Source: Streptomyces griseoflavus (lineage in GTDB: Bacteria; Actinomycetota; Actinomycetes; Streptomycetales; Streptomycetaceae). From it: DNA of 64,000 nucleotides. The position numbers were made by a program, and so were the translations under genes. The stretch is taken from positions 124,001 to 188,000 of the forward strand of contig NZ_BMUC01000011.1 of the NCBI RefSeq assembly GCF_014649995.1, written 5' to 3'. The notes beneath the pieces are model-generated. The model searched no databases, was not told where the DNA came from, and worked only from the letters and a program-made list of their open reading frames with translations. Position 1 is the first letter of the stretch; the number at the start of each line of letters is the position of its first letter. This document shows, one piece after another, positions 52,976-62,313 of the stretch.

Positions 52976-53398
52976 TCACAGCGGCAGGGTGATCCAGATG
53001 CTCTTGCCCCCGCCGTCGGCGTCGCCCCGGACGACGGCGGTGCCGCCCAGGCCGTGGGTCAGTTCCACCACGGTGGCCAGGCCGCCCTCCCCCGCCCCGT
53101 GCGTGCCGGACAGCCGGGGCCGGTGGGGATGGCGGTCGTGCACGGCGAGGACCAGGCAGTCGGGGCCCGCCGCGTAGACGACCGTGGTCCGCGGGGAGGC
53201 CACGGCCGCGTGCCGGACGCTGTTGGTGACCAGTTCGCTCAGGATGAGCAGCGCCGGTCCCACGGCCGGGTGGCGGTCGCCGATGCCCCACTCCGCCAGG
53301 GCGCGTTCGGCGGTCTCGCGGGCGAGGCGCACCGCGCGGGGCTGCGTGGGCAGGGTGAGCACATGGCGGTGCGGCAGGGAGTTCAGTGCCGGGGTCAC
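52976..53398 (-). CDS. ATP-binding (HATPase_c) anti-sigma-like protein
   Basis: A 140-residue GHKL ATPase. The N-box is LLILSELVTNSVRHAA (about residues 48-63) and the G-box region is GAGEGGLATVVELTHGLGG, followed by GGGKSIWITLPL. It resembles RsbW/SpoIIAB-type kinases and the many streptomycete stand-alone homologues. Its GTG start at 53398 overlaps the SulP stop (GTGA), so it is translationally coupled to a transporter whose C-terminus is an STAS domain. An STAS domain is the usual partner of such ATPases, which suggests that this ATPase could act on the transporter. Confidence 0.85.
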   Translation of the reverse strand: MTPALNSLPHRHVLTLPTQPRAVRLARETAERALAEWGIGDRHPAVGPALLILSELVTNSVRHAAVASPRTTVVYAAGPDCLVLAVHDRHPHRPRLSGTHGAGEGGLATVVELTHGLGGTAVVRGDADGGGKSIWITLPL

Positions 53399-55131
53399 GG
53401 TGCCTCCCGGGTCGGTGCGGGCACCGCGGTGGCCCGGGGTGCGGCGGTTCCCCGCAGGAAACCGTCGTGTTCCAGACGCGCCCGGGCCGCGGCGATCGCC
53501 TCGGGTGTGGTGGCGTACTCCCCGCCCTCGTGACGCAGCAGTTCCAGGGCTCCCACGGACGCGAGGGGGCGGTGGTGCTCCGGGCGGATGCCGGAGGCCA
53601 GGACGAGGATGCCGCGCCGTCGCAGTTTCTCCACCGCGTCCTTGAGGACCAGGGCGCCCGTGGCGTCGACGACGCTGACGTGGGACATGCGCAGCACGAC
53701 CACGCGTACGTCGGCGAGTTCGGTCAGTTCGAGCAGGAAGCGGTGGGCCGCGGCGAAGAACAGGGGGCCGTCGATGCGGTAGGCGACGATGTGCTCGGCG
53801 AGCAGCGCGTGTTCCTCCTCCGTGTGGTCGCCCCGGTCCAGCGGCAGCGGGGCGAGCCGGGCCTGGCGGGCGACGGCTCCCAGTGCGAGGACGGCCGCGA
53901 CGGCCAGCCCGATGACCACCGCCTGTACGAGGTCGAGCACGAGCGTGGCGGCGGCGGTGAGGACCAGGATCAGCGCGTCGGAGCGGGTGGCGCGGGTCAT
54001 CGCGCGCAGTGAGCCGACCTCGACCATGCGCACCGCGGTGGCCAGCAGGACTCCGGCGAGGGCGGCCAGCGGGATCCGCGAGACGAGCGGGGCGGCCGCG
54101 AAGACGATCACGGCGAGGACGGCGGCGTGGGTGAGCGAGGCCAGCCGGGAGGTGGCGCCGGTGCGGACGTTGACGGCGGTGCGGGCGATCGCGCCGGTCG
54201 CCGGGACGCCGCCGAACAGCGGGGCGGCGATGTTGGCGAGGCCCTGGCCGAAGAGTTCCCGGTCGGGGTCGTGCCGCCCGCCGACGGTCATGCCGTCGGC
54301 GACGGAGGCGGAGAGCAGCGACTCCAGGGCGGCGAGCGCGGCCACGGCCAGGGCCGGCGCGAGCAGGCTGCCCAGGGCGGCGGTGTCGACGAAGGAGAAC
54401 GAGGGGGCGGGCAGACCGGGGGGCAGGTCCCCGATCGGCCGCGCCCCGTCCAGGCCGGCGGCCTGCGCCACGACGGTGGCCGCGATCACCGCCAGGACGG
54501 AGAAGGGGACGGTGGGTTTCCAGCGCGCCCCGAGCAGCATCACGGCCGCCACCGAGAGCGCCAGTGCCAGTGCCGTCCAGTTGGGGGCGCGGACGAACTC
54601 CCGCCCCGCCTGCCAGGCCACCACCAGGACCCGCTCGCCGTCGGGTGCGGGCACCCCGAGCGCGTTCGGTATCTGCTGCAGCCCGATGACGCAGGCGATG
54701 CCGAGCGTGAAGCCCTCCACCACGGGAGCGGGCACGTAGCGCATGCTGCCGCCGGCCCGCAGCAGTGCCAGGCCGACGAGGATCACGCCCGCCATCAGCC
54801 CGACGGTGAGCACGCCGCCGGGCCCGTGGTCGGCGACGATCGGCACGAGCACCACGGTCATCGCCCCGGTCGGCCCGGAGACCTGGAGGTTCGAACCGCC
54901 GAACACGGCCGCGAGCGCCCCGGCCACGACCGCGGTGGCGAGCCCGGCCTCGGCGCCGAGCCCCGAGGAGACCCCGAAGCCGAGGGCGAGCGGCAGGGCG
55001 ACGACCGCGACGGTCAGTCCGGCCAGCAGGTTCCGGCGGGGGTGGCGCCGCATCTGGTCCAGGTCGGCGCGGGTGGGCAGCAGCGAGGTGATCCGGGACC
55101 GGAGCCCTGCCTGTGACGACGGTACGGACAC
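53395..55131 (-). CDS. SulP family anion transporter with STAS domain
   Basis: A 578-residue SulP (SLC26-type) transporter. About ten to twelve helices run from residue 20 to 425, with LPLALGFGVSSGLGAEAGLATAVVAG, LQVSGPTGAMTVVLVPIV, GFTLGIACVIGLQQIPNALGV and GLANIAAPLFGGVPATGAIARTAVNVRTGA, the signature of the family (each quoted only in part). The C-terminal STAS domain (about 445-555) has RVVVLRMSHVSVVDATGALVL. It may carry bicarbonate, sulfate or another anion. There is no carbonic anhydrase gene adjacent. GTG 55131 with GAGGGG upstream was preferred to ATG 55173. Confidence 0.9.
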   Translation of the reverse strand: MSVPSSQAGLRSRITSLLPTRADLDQMRRHPRRNLLAGLTVAVVALPLALGFGVSSGLGAEAGLATAVVAGALAAVFGGSNLQVSGPTGAMTVVLVPIVADHGPGGVLTVGLMAGVILVGLALLRAGGSMRYVPAPVVEGFTLGIACVIGLQQIPNALGVPAPDGERVLVVAWQAGREFVRAPNWTALALALSVAAVMLLGARWKPTVPFSVLAVIAATVVAQAAGLDGARPIGDLPPGLPAPSFSFVDTAALGSLLAPALAVAALAALESLLSASVADGMTVGGRHDPDRELFGQGLANIAAPLFGGVPATGAIARTAVNVRTGATSRLASLTHAAVLAVIVFAAAPLVSRIPLAALAGVLLATAVRMVEVGSLRAMTRATRSDALILVLTAAATLVLDLVQAVVIGLAVAAVLALGAVARQARLAPLPLDRGDHTEEEHALLAEHIVAYRIDGPLFFAAAHRFLLELTELADVRVVVLRMSHVSVVDATGALVLKDAVEKLRRRGILVLASGIRPEHHRPLASVGALELLRHEGGEYATTPEAIAAARARLEHDGFLRGTAAPRATAVPAPTREAP

Positions 55132-55181
55132 GGCCCCTCGACTCCCCTCGCACGGTTGTGACGAGATAAGCATGTAGTCAC

Positions 55182-55197
55182 TTGCGAAATTTTGCAA
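55182..55197. promoter_or_regulatory. Near-palindrome upstream of SulP (candidate ArsR site)
   Basis: TTGCGAAATTTTGCAA is palindromic except for one position pair, and is strikingly A/T-rich. On the minus strand TTGCAA could also serve as a -35 with CATGCT 17 bases later. It lies 51 bases upstream of the SulP GTG. Confidence 0.5.
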
Positions 55198-55270
55198 TTC
55201 CGCAGTTCCTGCCGTGAAGGGCCGTGCGTGCATGTCCCCGGTGTGCCGATGTCCTTCCCCGGCGGTCGGC

Positions 55271-55870
55271 TCAGCCCGTCATCCGTTTCCGCCACGACGG
55301 CTCGACCCGCTGCCACTCGGCCTCCCACTCGGCCAGGCGCCGCCACTGCATCAGGCACCGGCAGAGCCATCCGCCGAGCACCACCAGTCCCCCGGTGGCG
55401 ACGGCGACCGTGATCCCGGCCATGACGATCTGGAACCGTGCTTCCGCTCCCTCGGGCGGCGCGGAGGTCAGCCGGCCCGCGGAGTCGTTCCACACGGTGA
55501 CCTCGGCGCCCGCCTTCGCGCCCGCGTCCACCTCCGCCCGGCCGGTGTGGACGGCACCGTCAAAAGCGGTCCACCGCACCTTGGCCCAGACACCGCCGTC
55601 GCCGTCCTCCGTCGCGGACGCCGGCAGCGCGTGCGCGGCGTCCTCCACGAGGACGGCCGGGACGGGGCGGGTGCCCTCGCGCCGGTCCTCGATCGACCCG
55701 TTGACGACGCCGGCCGCCGTCCCGCCGGCGAACACCCCGACGAGCAGGGCCAGGAGGAGGGTGGCGAGCATCAGCCATGCCTCGGCCAGATCGCTGCGGC
55801 GGCGCAGCGGGTTCCTCCGCCACCGCCACAGCCGCACCCGGTGCGGCCTCGCACCCTGCGTCCCGGTCAT
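55271..55870 (-). CDS. Rv1733c-family membrane protein
   Basis: A 199-residue protein with two transmembrane helices (EAWLMLATLLLALLVGVFAGG near residue 40 and VMAGITVAVATGGLVVLGGWL near residue 160) flanking an extracytoplasmic domain with VRWTAFDGAVHTGRAEVD. This layout matches the mycobacterial Rv1733c family, whose namesake belongs to the DosR dormancy regulon. Function is unknown. The basic N-terminus (RLWRWRRNPLRRRSD) is characteristic. It lies downstream of a zinc alcohol dehydrogenase gene. Confidence 0.82.
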   Translation of the reverse strand: MTGTQGARPHRVRLWRWRRNPLRRRSDLAEAWLMLATLLLALLVGVFAGGTAAGVVNGSIEDRREGTRPVPAVLVEDAAHALPASATEDGDGGVWAKVRWTAFDGAVHTGRAEVDAGAKAGAEVTVWNDSAGRLTSAPPEGAEARFQIVMAGITVAVATGGLVVLGGWLCRCLMQWRRLAEWEAEWQRVEPSWRKRMTG

Positions 55871-56008
55871 GGGAGGTCACCTCCTCGCGCGGGTACCGAC
55901 GGCGCCCCTTCTCCAGGGTGGACCCTCGGCACCCGGTCCCGCACGGGGCCGAACGGCCCGTCCCGCGGCGCGGAGCACACCGGGCGGGCCCGTCGGGCCC
56001 CCGGTCCG

Positions 56009-57082
56009 TCAGGGCGTCGGGTGCGCGGGGACCACTTCGTGCTGCGGCACGCCCAGGACGACCTTGAGCGCGCCGGTGTCGGCGGCGTTGCGGAAGACGT
56101 CGTACGCCTCCTGCATGTGGTCGAGCGGAAAGGTGTGGGTGACCATCCGGCGGGTGGGCAGCCGGCCGGCGGCGGCCATCCGCAGCAGGGCGGGGGTGGA
56201 GCGGGTGTCGACCAGCCCGGTGGTGATGGTGACGTTCCTGCTCCACAGGTCCTCGAGGTGCAGGGTGACGGGCGCGCCGTGCACGCCGACGTTGGCGAGG
56301 TGCCCGCCGGGGCGGACCATGCGGGCGCACAGTTCGAAGGTCTCCGGCACGCCCACCGCCTCGATGACCACGTCCGCGCCCAGTTCCCCGGTGAGGTCCC
56401 CGACGAGCTGCTCGGGGTCCTCGCTCGCGTCGGCCACCGCGTCGGCGCCGAACTCCTTCGCCGCCTGGAGCCGGGAGGCGGCGAGGTCCACGGCGACGAT
56501 GCGCTCGGGCGCGAACAGCCGGGCGGTGGCGATCGCGGCGAGTCCGACGGGCCCCGCGCCGACCACGGCGACCGTGTCGCCGGGGCGGACGCGCCCGTTG
56601 AGCACGCCGACCTCGTAGCCGGTGGGGAAGATGTCGGCGAGCAGCACGGCGTCCTCGTTGGCCACGGCGCCGGGCAGCGGGTGGACCGAGAGGTCGGCGT
56701 GCGGGACGCGTACGTACTCGGCCTGGGTGCCGTCGACGAGGTGGCCGAGGATCCAGCCCCCGCCGCCCCGGCACTGGCTGTAGCTGGTCTCGCGGCAGTA
56801 GCCGCAGCGTCCGCAGGCGGAGATGCAGGAGACGAGGACCCGGTCCCCGGGGCGTACCGTGCGGACGTCGGTGCCGGCCTCGACGATCTCGCCGACCGCT
56901 TCGTGGCCGAGGACGGTTCCCGGGCGGACCGCGGGCACGTCGCCCTTGAGGATGTGCAGGTCGGTGCCGCAGATGGTGACGGCGTCGACGCGCACGATGA
57001 CGTCGCCGGGGTCCTTGATCTCGGGGTCGGGGACCTCTTCCCAGGCGGACTGCCCGGGGCCGTGGAAGACATAGCCCTTCAT
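56009..57082 (-). CDS. Zinc-dependent alcohol dehydrogenase
   Basis: A 357-residue medium-chain dehydrogenase. The catalytic zinc site is in CGTDLHILKGD and GHEAVGEIVEAG. The four structural-zinc cysteines are in CGRCGYCRETSYSQC. The NAD-binding motif is GAGPVGLAA. The substrate is unknown; such enzymes oxidise secondary or primary alcohols or threonine-like compounds. ATG 57082 has GAGGATCGGC upstream. It lies between the large P-ATPase gene and the Rv1733c-like gene on the same strand. Such combinations are part of dormancy or hypoxia islands in streptomycetes. Confidence 0.92.
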   Translation of the reverse strand: MKGYVFHGPGQSAWEEVPDPEIKDPGDVIVRVDAVTICGTDLHILKGDVPAVRPGTVLGHEAVGEIVEAGTDVRTVRPGDRVLVSCISACGRCGYCRETSYSQCRGGGGWILGHLVDGTQAEYVRVPHADLSVHPLPGAVANEDAVLLADIFPTGYEVGVLNGRVRPGDTVAVVGAGPVGLAAIATARLFAPERIVAVDLAASRLQAAKEFGADAVADASEDPEQLVGDLTGELGADVVIEAVGVPETFELCARMVRPGGHLANVGVHGAPVTLHLEDLWSRNVTITTGLVDTRSTPALLRMAAAGRLPTRRMVTHTFPLDHMQEAYDVFRNAADTGALKVVLGVPQHEVVPAHPTP

Positions 57083-57267
57083 GCCGATCCTCACCCTTCT
57101 CGCTGTGCGGCGGGCTTCGGCGCGGGGCGTGCGCGCGCCCGCTCGCTTCGGCGGCGGGGCCCGGGTGGCTGCCGGGACCGCCCTGCCCTTCCAGTGTGGG
57201 TGTGAGGCGGGGGATGCGCTCGGGCGGACGGGTGGGGCCGGCTGCGGCTTGTTCGCCGCCGCCCTGA

Positions 57268-60200
57268 TCACGCCACCGGTCGGGCGATCCCGCGGTCCAG
57301 GAGGTGGCGGGTGTGGGCCGCGGAGGCCGACAGGTGGCGGAGGAAGCGGGCGGTGAGGTCGTAGAGGTGTCGTACGGCCTCCAGGCGTTCCAGGCGTGGG
57401 GCCAGGGCCGACAGGGCGATGGCCAGGGCGATGCCGAGCCAGGCGACCGGGCCGAGCGGGGTGCAGCCGAAGAAGTGGCTGACGCCCGGCGTCTGGACGA
57501 GGGCGGCGAGCACCGCCGCGGAGCCCAGGGCCGTCACCCACACCAGGGTGCTGTGGCGGCGGCCGGACAGGGTCTGCACCAACTGGGCGCCGACCACTCC
57601 GCACAGGGCCATGGTGGTGGAGCGCCGTTCGGTGCCGGGGGTGAGGCGGCCGAACAGGTACGCCGTGACCGCGCCGAGGCACGTGGTCACGCCCCGGCGG
57701 CGGATGGAGCGCAGCAGGGGCGTGCCGAGCACGTCCAGCCCCATCGGGCCGGTCGCGGCGTGCGCCGCCGTCGACGGGTCGTCGCTCGGCGTCACCGCCA
57801 CCGCCATCGCGGGGAACATGTCGGTGAGCAGGTTGACCAGCAGCAGTTGACGGGTCGACAGGGGCGAGGACCCGGCGAGGAGGGTCCCCAGCACGCTGAA
57901 GCCGACCTCGCCCGCGTTGCCGCCGATGAGGATGCTCACCGCGTCCGCGACGCTGCGCCACAGCGCGCGGCCCTCGCCGACGGCGTCGACCAGGACGGAC
58001 AGGTCGCCGGTGGTGAGCACGATGTCGGCGGCGTTGCGGGCGGCGGCGGAGCCGCGGGACTCGATGGCGACCCCCACGTCGGCGGCACGGATGGCGGCGG
58101 CGTCGTTGGCACCGTCGCCGGCCATCGCCACGACCCGGCCGGCCTGCTGGAGGGCCTCCACGACATGGAGCTTCTGCTCGGGTGCGACCCGGGCGACGAC
58201 CCCCGCACCGTGCAGGGCGCGGACCCGGTCGCTGCGGCCCATGGCGACGAGTTCGTCCCCGGTGACCACGGAGGTGGACTCCGGCCAGCCCAGTTGCAGG
58301 GCGATGGCGCGGGCGGTCTCCGGATGGTCGCCGGTGAGCATGACGGGCAGGATGCCGGCCCGGCGCAGTTCGGTGAGCAGTTCCTGCGAGGTCTCGCGGG
58401 GAACGTCCGCCAGGGCGACCAGTCCGGCGAACTCCAGGCCGTCGAGCGCGGCGTCGAGTTCGGCGTCCGCGTCGGGTCCCCGGCACGGGCGCCGGGCGAC
58501 GGCCAGCACGCGCAGTCCCTGCCCGGCGAGGGTGTGGGCCGTCCCGGCCGCCTCCTCGGGGAGGTCCCGGCAGGCGGGCAGCACCGTCTCCGGGGCGCCC
58601 TTGACGACGAGCATCCGGCCCGTGCCCGGGCCGCCCTCGCGGCCCACCGCCGCCGCGTAACCGCGGCTGGCCTCGAAGGCCAGTTCGCCCTCCGCGGTCC
58701 AGGCCCCGTCGGGCGGGGCCGCGTCGAGGACCGCCTCGTCGGTGGCGTGGGCGATCCGCCGCCCCTCGGCCGTCTCCTCCTGCGGGCAGGCGCGCGCCGC
58801 CAGCCGCACGACCGGTACCGCGTCGGCCGCTCCCGGGGCGAGGACGGTGCCGTCGGCGGTGGCGACCCGGACCAGGCGGAGCCGGTTCTCGGTGAGTGTG
58901 CCGGTCTTGTCGAAGCAGACGGTGTCCACCCGGCCGAGCGCCTCCAGGGTGCGGGGGGTGCGGACCAGGACGCCGCGCCGGGACAGCCGGCGGGCCGCGG
59001 CCATCTGGGCGACGGTCGCGACCAGGGGCAGGCCCTCGGGGACGGCGGCGACGGCCACCGCGACCCCGCCGCTGACGGCCCGTCGGACGGGGCTGCCGCG
59101 CAGCAGGGACAGTCCGGTGACCAGCGCACCGCCGGTGAAGGTGACGGGCAGGGCCTTGCGGGTGAGTTCCTGCAGGCGTGCCTGGACTCCGGCGGGCGGC
59201 GGGGTGCGGGCGGCCAGGGCGACGGCGCGGCCCGCCTCGGTGCGGTCGCCGGTGTCCACCACGAGCGCCTCGGCCCGGCCGGCCACCACGGTGGTGCCCT
59301 CGAACACCATGCAGGTCCGCTGGTGCACGGGCGCGCCGGGCGCCGGGTCGAGGGACTTGGTCACGGGCAGCGACTCGCCGGTGAGCGACGACTCGTCGAC
59401 CTCCAGCCCGTCCTGCTGGACCAGGCGCGCGTCGGCGGGTACGACGTCACCGGCGCCGAGGCTGATCCGGTCCCCGGGCCGCAGCCGGGCGGCGTCCACG
59501 GTGACGGTGCGGTCGCCGCCGTCCTGGCGGCGTGCCTTGGGCCGCTGCCGGGCGGCCAGGCGGGCCAGGGCCCGTTCGGCGCGCAGCCGCTGGAGCCCGC
59601 CCGCCACCGCGTTGATGTCCATGGCGCCGAGGACGAGCAGCGCGTCGACGAGCGAGCCGAGCAGCGCCGAGGCGACCGCTCCGGTGGCCAGGACGGGGGT
59701 GAGCGGGTCGTCGAGTTCACGGCGTACGGCACCGGCCGCCTGCCAGGTCCAGCGGGCGGGTGCGAGGACGGGCGTGCCGGCGAGGCGGGCGGCCCGCTGC
59801 CGGGCGCGGCCGGCGAGGAGGGCGAGCCCGTCGGGCTCGGCGTCGACGCGGACGCGGTGGAGCAGGTCGCGTGCCTCGTGCGGTTCGAGCGCGTGCCAGG
59901 GGACGTGCCACCGGGGCTCGGGCGGCACGGCGCGGGCCACGCGTACGGCCTCGGTCCAGCCGATGAGCAGGGCGGCCGCGGCGGCGATGTTCACCGGGGC
60001 GTGCCGGGTGAGCCGCTGCCAGAGCCGGCCGCCCGGGGTGCCGCCGCGGGCCACCATCAGCCCGGACAGGGCGGCGCCCGCCCGGGCCAGGGTCTGGGAG
60101 CGGCGGCCGACGCGGCGCGCCGCCGGGATGGCCGTCAGCAGCCGCCACACGTCGCCGAGTCCGCCGGGGGCGAGGGCGTCGGCACCCCAGGCGACGGCCG

Positions 60201-61593
60201 ACCGGTCGTCGGTGAGGGCGATCGCCACGTCCCCTGCGGGCAGCCCGTCCGCCACGTCGCCGGCACCGTGCGCGGGCACCCGGGCGACGCTCACCACGAT
60301 GTGACCGTCGTTCTGCAGCGCCCGTACGACGTCGCCGAACGGCAGGTCGGCGGGGGCGACCTCGTCGGCGAGACGGGTGATGTCCTTCAGGTCGGAGCCG
60401 CCGGTGATCACGACGTGCAGCCCGGCCCGGCGGGCCGCGTCGAGGACGGCCTCGGCGCAGGGGTCGACGGGGTCGTGGAACACGGCGTCGTCGCCGGGCG
60501 GTGTGTGGCCGCGCAGGGCGTCGGCGTGCAGGACGAGGGAGTCGGCGATCTCCAGCTGCCACAGCCGCCTGCCGCTGCGCACCAGGACGCCGGATCCGGC
60601 GAGGCGGGCGCCGAGGAGCGCGTCGAACGCGGCGGGACCGTAGCGTGCGGCCTTCGGTGATCCGGCGAGGACCGCCTCGGCCGCCTCCGCCGCGTCGTGC
60701 GTGATGAGGAGGGTGGCGGCGGCGCCCGCCACGCTGCCGGTGCCGGCGTGGGCGGCGTAGGCCTGGGTGGGTGTCACGCGCGGGGGCGGGCGGACGCCGG
60801 CGGGAGCGGGGAGGCTGGTGCGCCGTTCGCCGCAGACGTCGTCGTGCAGCGCCTCGAAGGCGGCGGCCCGGGCGGTCGCCTCGGCCAGCTGACCGGTGCG
60901 CAGCAGTCCGTCGAGCACGAGGGACACGGGGGACTGCCCGGCGCCGTGCGCGGCGGCGTTGGCGGCGGCGAGGAGGAGTTCCATGCCGCCGCGGCCGAAC
61001 CGCCGGCGCAGCAGGGCACGGAAGCGGGGGTTCTCGCGCAGCAGGGTGACGGCGGCGGTGACCGCCTTGGGGCTGCGGGGCAGGCGCAGCGACCGGCCGG
61101 CCAGGGCACCGGCCGCGCCGGCGGCGTCCAGCAGCAGCCCCGCGGCGGCGATCCGCACGTCGCGGGGGTCGCCCGGATGCTCGGTCCCGGTCTCCTCCCC
61201 GGAGCTCGCGTCCTCGGTCAGCCCCAGGCGGGCGGCCAGTCGGACGGCGTGCTCGGTCACGCGGTCACCGGCGGCGTCCGTCACGGCGGTCACGACGAGC
61301 CGGGACAGTCCGTCGTCCCAGTACGCGGTCAGCACGTCGGGGTGGTCGAGGAGTTCGGCGGCGGCCCGGCGGGCGAGCGGGGCGACGGCGCCGCCCGGGT
61401 TGTGCAGGGCCAGGTGGACGCGGTGTCCGGCCCGCCAGTGCCGGTCGCCGCCGACGGCGTTGCGCGTGACGTGGCCCAGGCGGCGGGTGGTGGCGTGGAC
61501 GGAGGTGATGCCCCGGGCGGTGCTGCGGGCGGCGCCGGCGGCGGCACCCGCGACGGCACCGGCGAGGGGGGCGGCGTCGAGGAGTGTGAGCAT
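57268..61593 (-). CDS. CtpI-type cation P-ATPase with degenerate N-terminal half
   Basis: A 1441-residue P-type ATPase, about twice the usual length. The C-terminal half (about 650-1441) is a complete P2-like pump: LTGESLPVT near 737, the phosphorylated Asp895 in CFDKTGTLTEN, VVKGAPETVLPAC, and GDGANDAAAI near 1160. The N-terminal half retains a hinge-like remnant, HVVITGGSDLKDITRLADEVAP near 390, that matches MLTGDHPETARAIALQ of the real pump, but lacks DKTGT. Mycobacterial CtpI has similar length and plan. The ion carried is unknown. ATG 61593 lacks a strong ribosome site. The gene precedes the alcohol dehydrogenase gene. Confidence 0.9.
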   Translation of the reverse strand: MLTLLDAAPLAGAVAGAAAGAARSTARGITSVHATTRRLGHVTRNAVGGDRHWRAGHRVHLALHNPGGAVAPLARRAAAELLDHPDVLTAYWDDGLSRLVVTAVTDAAGDRVTEHAVRLAARLGLTEDASSGEETGTEHPGDPRDVRIAAAGLLLDAAGAAGALAGRSLRLPRSPKAVTAAVTLLRENPRFRALLRRRFGRGGMELLLAAANAAAHGAGQSPVSLVLDGLLRTGQLAEATARAAAFEALHDDVCGERRTSLPAPAGVRPPPRVTPTQAYAAHAGTGSVAGAAATLLITHDAAEAAEAVLAGSPKAARYGPAAFDALLGARLAGSGVLVRSGRRLWQLEIADSLVLHADALRGHTPPGDDAVFHDPVDPCAEAVLDAARRAGLHVVITGGSDLKDITRLADEVAPADLPFGDVVRALQNDGHIVVSVARVPAHGAGDVADGLPAGDVAIALTDDRSAVAWGADALAPGGLGDVWRLLTAIPAARRVGRRSQTLARAGAALSGLMVARGGTPGGRLWQRLTRHAPVNIAAAAALLIGWTEAVRVARAVPPEPRWHVPWHALEPHEARDLLHRVRVDAEPDGLALLAGRARQRAARLAGTPVLAPARWTWQAAGAVRRELDDPLTPVLATGAVASALLGSLVDALLVLGAMDINAVAGGLQRLRAERALARLAARQRPKARRQDGGDRTVTVDAARLRPGDRISLGAGDVVPADARLVQQDGLEVDESSLTGESLPVTKSLDPAPGAPVHQRTCMVFEGTTVVAGRAEALVVDTGDRTEAGRAVALAARTPPPAGVQARLQELTRKALPVTFTGGALVTGLSLLRGSPVRRAVSGGVAVAVAAVPEGLPLVATVAQMAAARRLSRRGVLVRTPRTLEALGRVDTVCFDKTGTLTENRLRLVRVATADGTVLAPGAADAVPVVRLAARACPQEETAEGRRIAHATDEAVLDAAPPDGAWTAEGELAFEASRGYAAAVGREGGPGTGRMLVVKGAPETVLPACRDLPEEAAGTAHTLAGQGLRVLAVARRPCRGPDADAELDAALDGLEFAGLVALADVPRETSQELLTELRRAGILPVMLTGDHPETARAIALQLGWPESTSVVTGDELVAMGRSDRVRALHGAGVVARVAPEQKLHVVEALQQAGRVVAMAGDGANDAAAIRAADVGVAIESRGSAAARNAADIVLTTGDLSVLVDAVGEGRALWRSVADAVSILIGGNAGEVGFSVLGTLLAGSSPLSTRQLLLVNLLTDMFPAMAVAVTPSDDPSTAAHAATGPMGLDVLGTPLLRSIRRRGVTTCLGAVTAYLFGRLTPGTERRSTTMALCGVVGAQLVQTLSGRRHSTLVWVTALGSAAVLAALVQTPGVSHFFGCTPLGPVAWLGIALAIALSALAPRLERLEAVRHLYDLTARFLRHLSASAAHTRHLLDRGIARPVA

Positions 61594-61616
61594 CGGAGGC
61601 GTCCCGGGTTCCCGGA

Positions 61617-62168
61617 TCAGCGCGCGTGCCGGTCGTCGCGCGACCGCTCGGGGCCCGCGTGCGGTGCCTGGTGCGTGGTGGCCGCGGCCACCTGTTTGAG
61701 GCCCTCGGCGGTGGCGGTGTCCCCCACCTTGGCGGGCTCCTCGTGCACGGTGCTGCCGGTGCCGCCGTTCCGGTGGCGGGAGGGGGTGAGCCGGTCGCCG
61801 GGGCCCGCGGGCGGCTCGTCGCCGCCGGCGCCGACGGCGCGCGGACGGTCCTGCTCCGGCGCGGCCGGCCGGTCGTCCGTACCCGTCACCTCGCCCTCGG
61901 GCCGCTGTGCGGGGCGCGGCCTGGTGAGCCAGGCGACCGCGGCGCCGGTCAGCGCCACCGGCCACTCCACCAGTCCGGCCACCCCGAGCACGCCCGCGCC
62001 GGCGTAGACGGCCATCCGCCGTCCGCGCGGCGACACCGCGCCGATCGTGTCGAGGGCACCGCCGGCCATCCTCTCCACCTGGTGCGCGCCGGGCAGCCGG
62101 CGCAGCCCGGAGACGACCGCCCGCAGGGGCTGCGCGAGATCCGGCGAACGAGACGTGTCCTGGTCCAT
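61617..62168 (-). CDS. Hypothetical membrane protein upstream of CtpI
   Basis: A 183-residue protein with one or two hydrophobic segments (MAVYAGAGVLGVAGLVEWPVALTGAAVAWL, about residues 52-81, which may form a hairpin), flanked by a basic region before and a long Pro/Glu/Gly-rich, probably disordered tail after. It is 23 bases upstream of the P-ATPase start and probably co-transcribed with it. ATG 62168 has GGAGG 5 bases upstream. Similar small proteins accompany CtpI-type genes in streptomycetes. A role as an accessory subunit is inference. Confidence 0.72.
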   Translation of the reverse strand: MDQDTSRSPDLAQPLRAVVSGLRRLPGAHQVERMAGGALDTIGAVSPRGRRMAVYAGAGVLGVAGLVEWPVALTGAAVAWLTRPRPAQRPEGEVTGTDDRPAAPEQDRPRAVGAGGDEPPAGPGDRLTPSRHRNGGTGSTVHEEPAKVGDTATAEGLKQVAAATTHQAPHAGPERSRDDRHAR

Positions 62169-62313
62169 GGCGACCTCCACGAGCGCGACCCTCTGGGAAC
62201 CCATCGGTTTGTCTGCCTTGGCCCCATATTCGTCCGTGACGGGCCTGTGCGCTTTCCCAGTACGCCCGAGCCGGTCCCCCGCGGTCCGCGGGGACCGCCT
62301 TCGGCACGCGTCC

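Noticed and set aside
57304-60660. Very long open frame opposite the P-ATPase gene
   Set aside because: Its codon and residue pattern (Gly/Ala/Arg/Val-rich, no motifs) is that of an antisense frame in GC-rich DNA. The minus-strand gene has all P-ATPase motifs.
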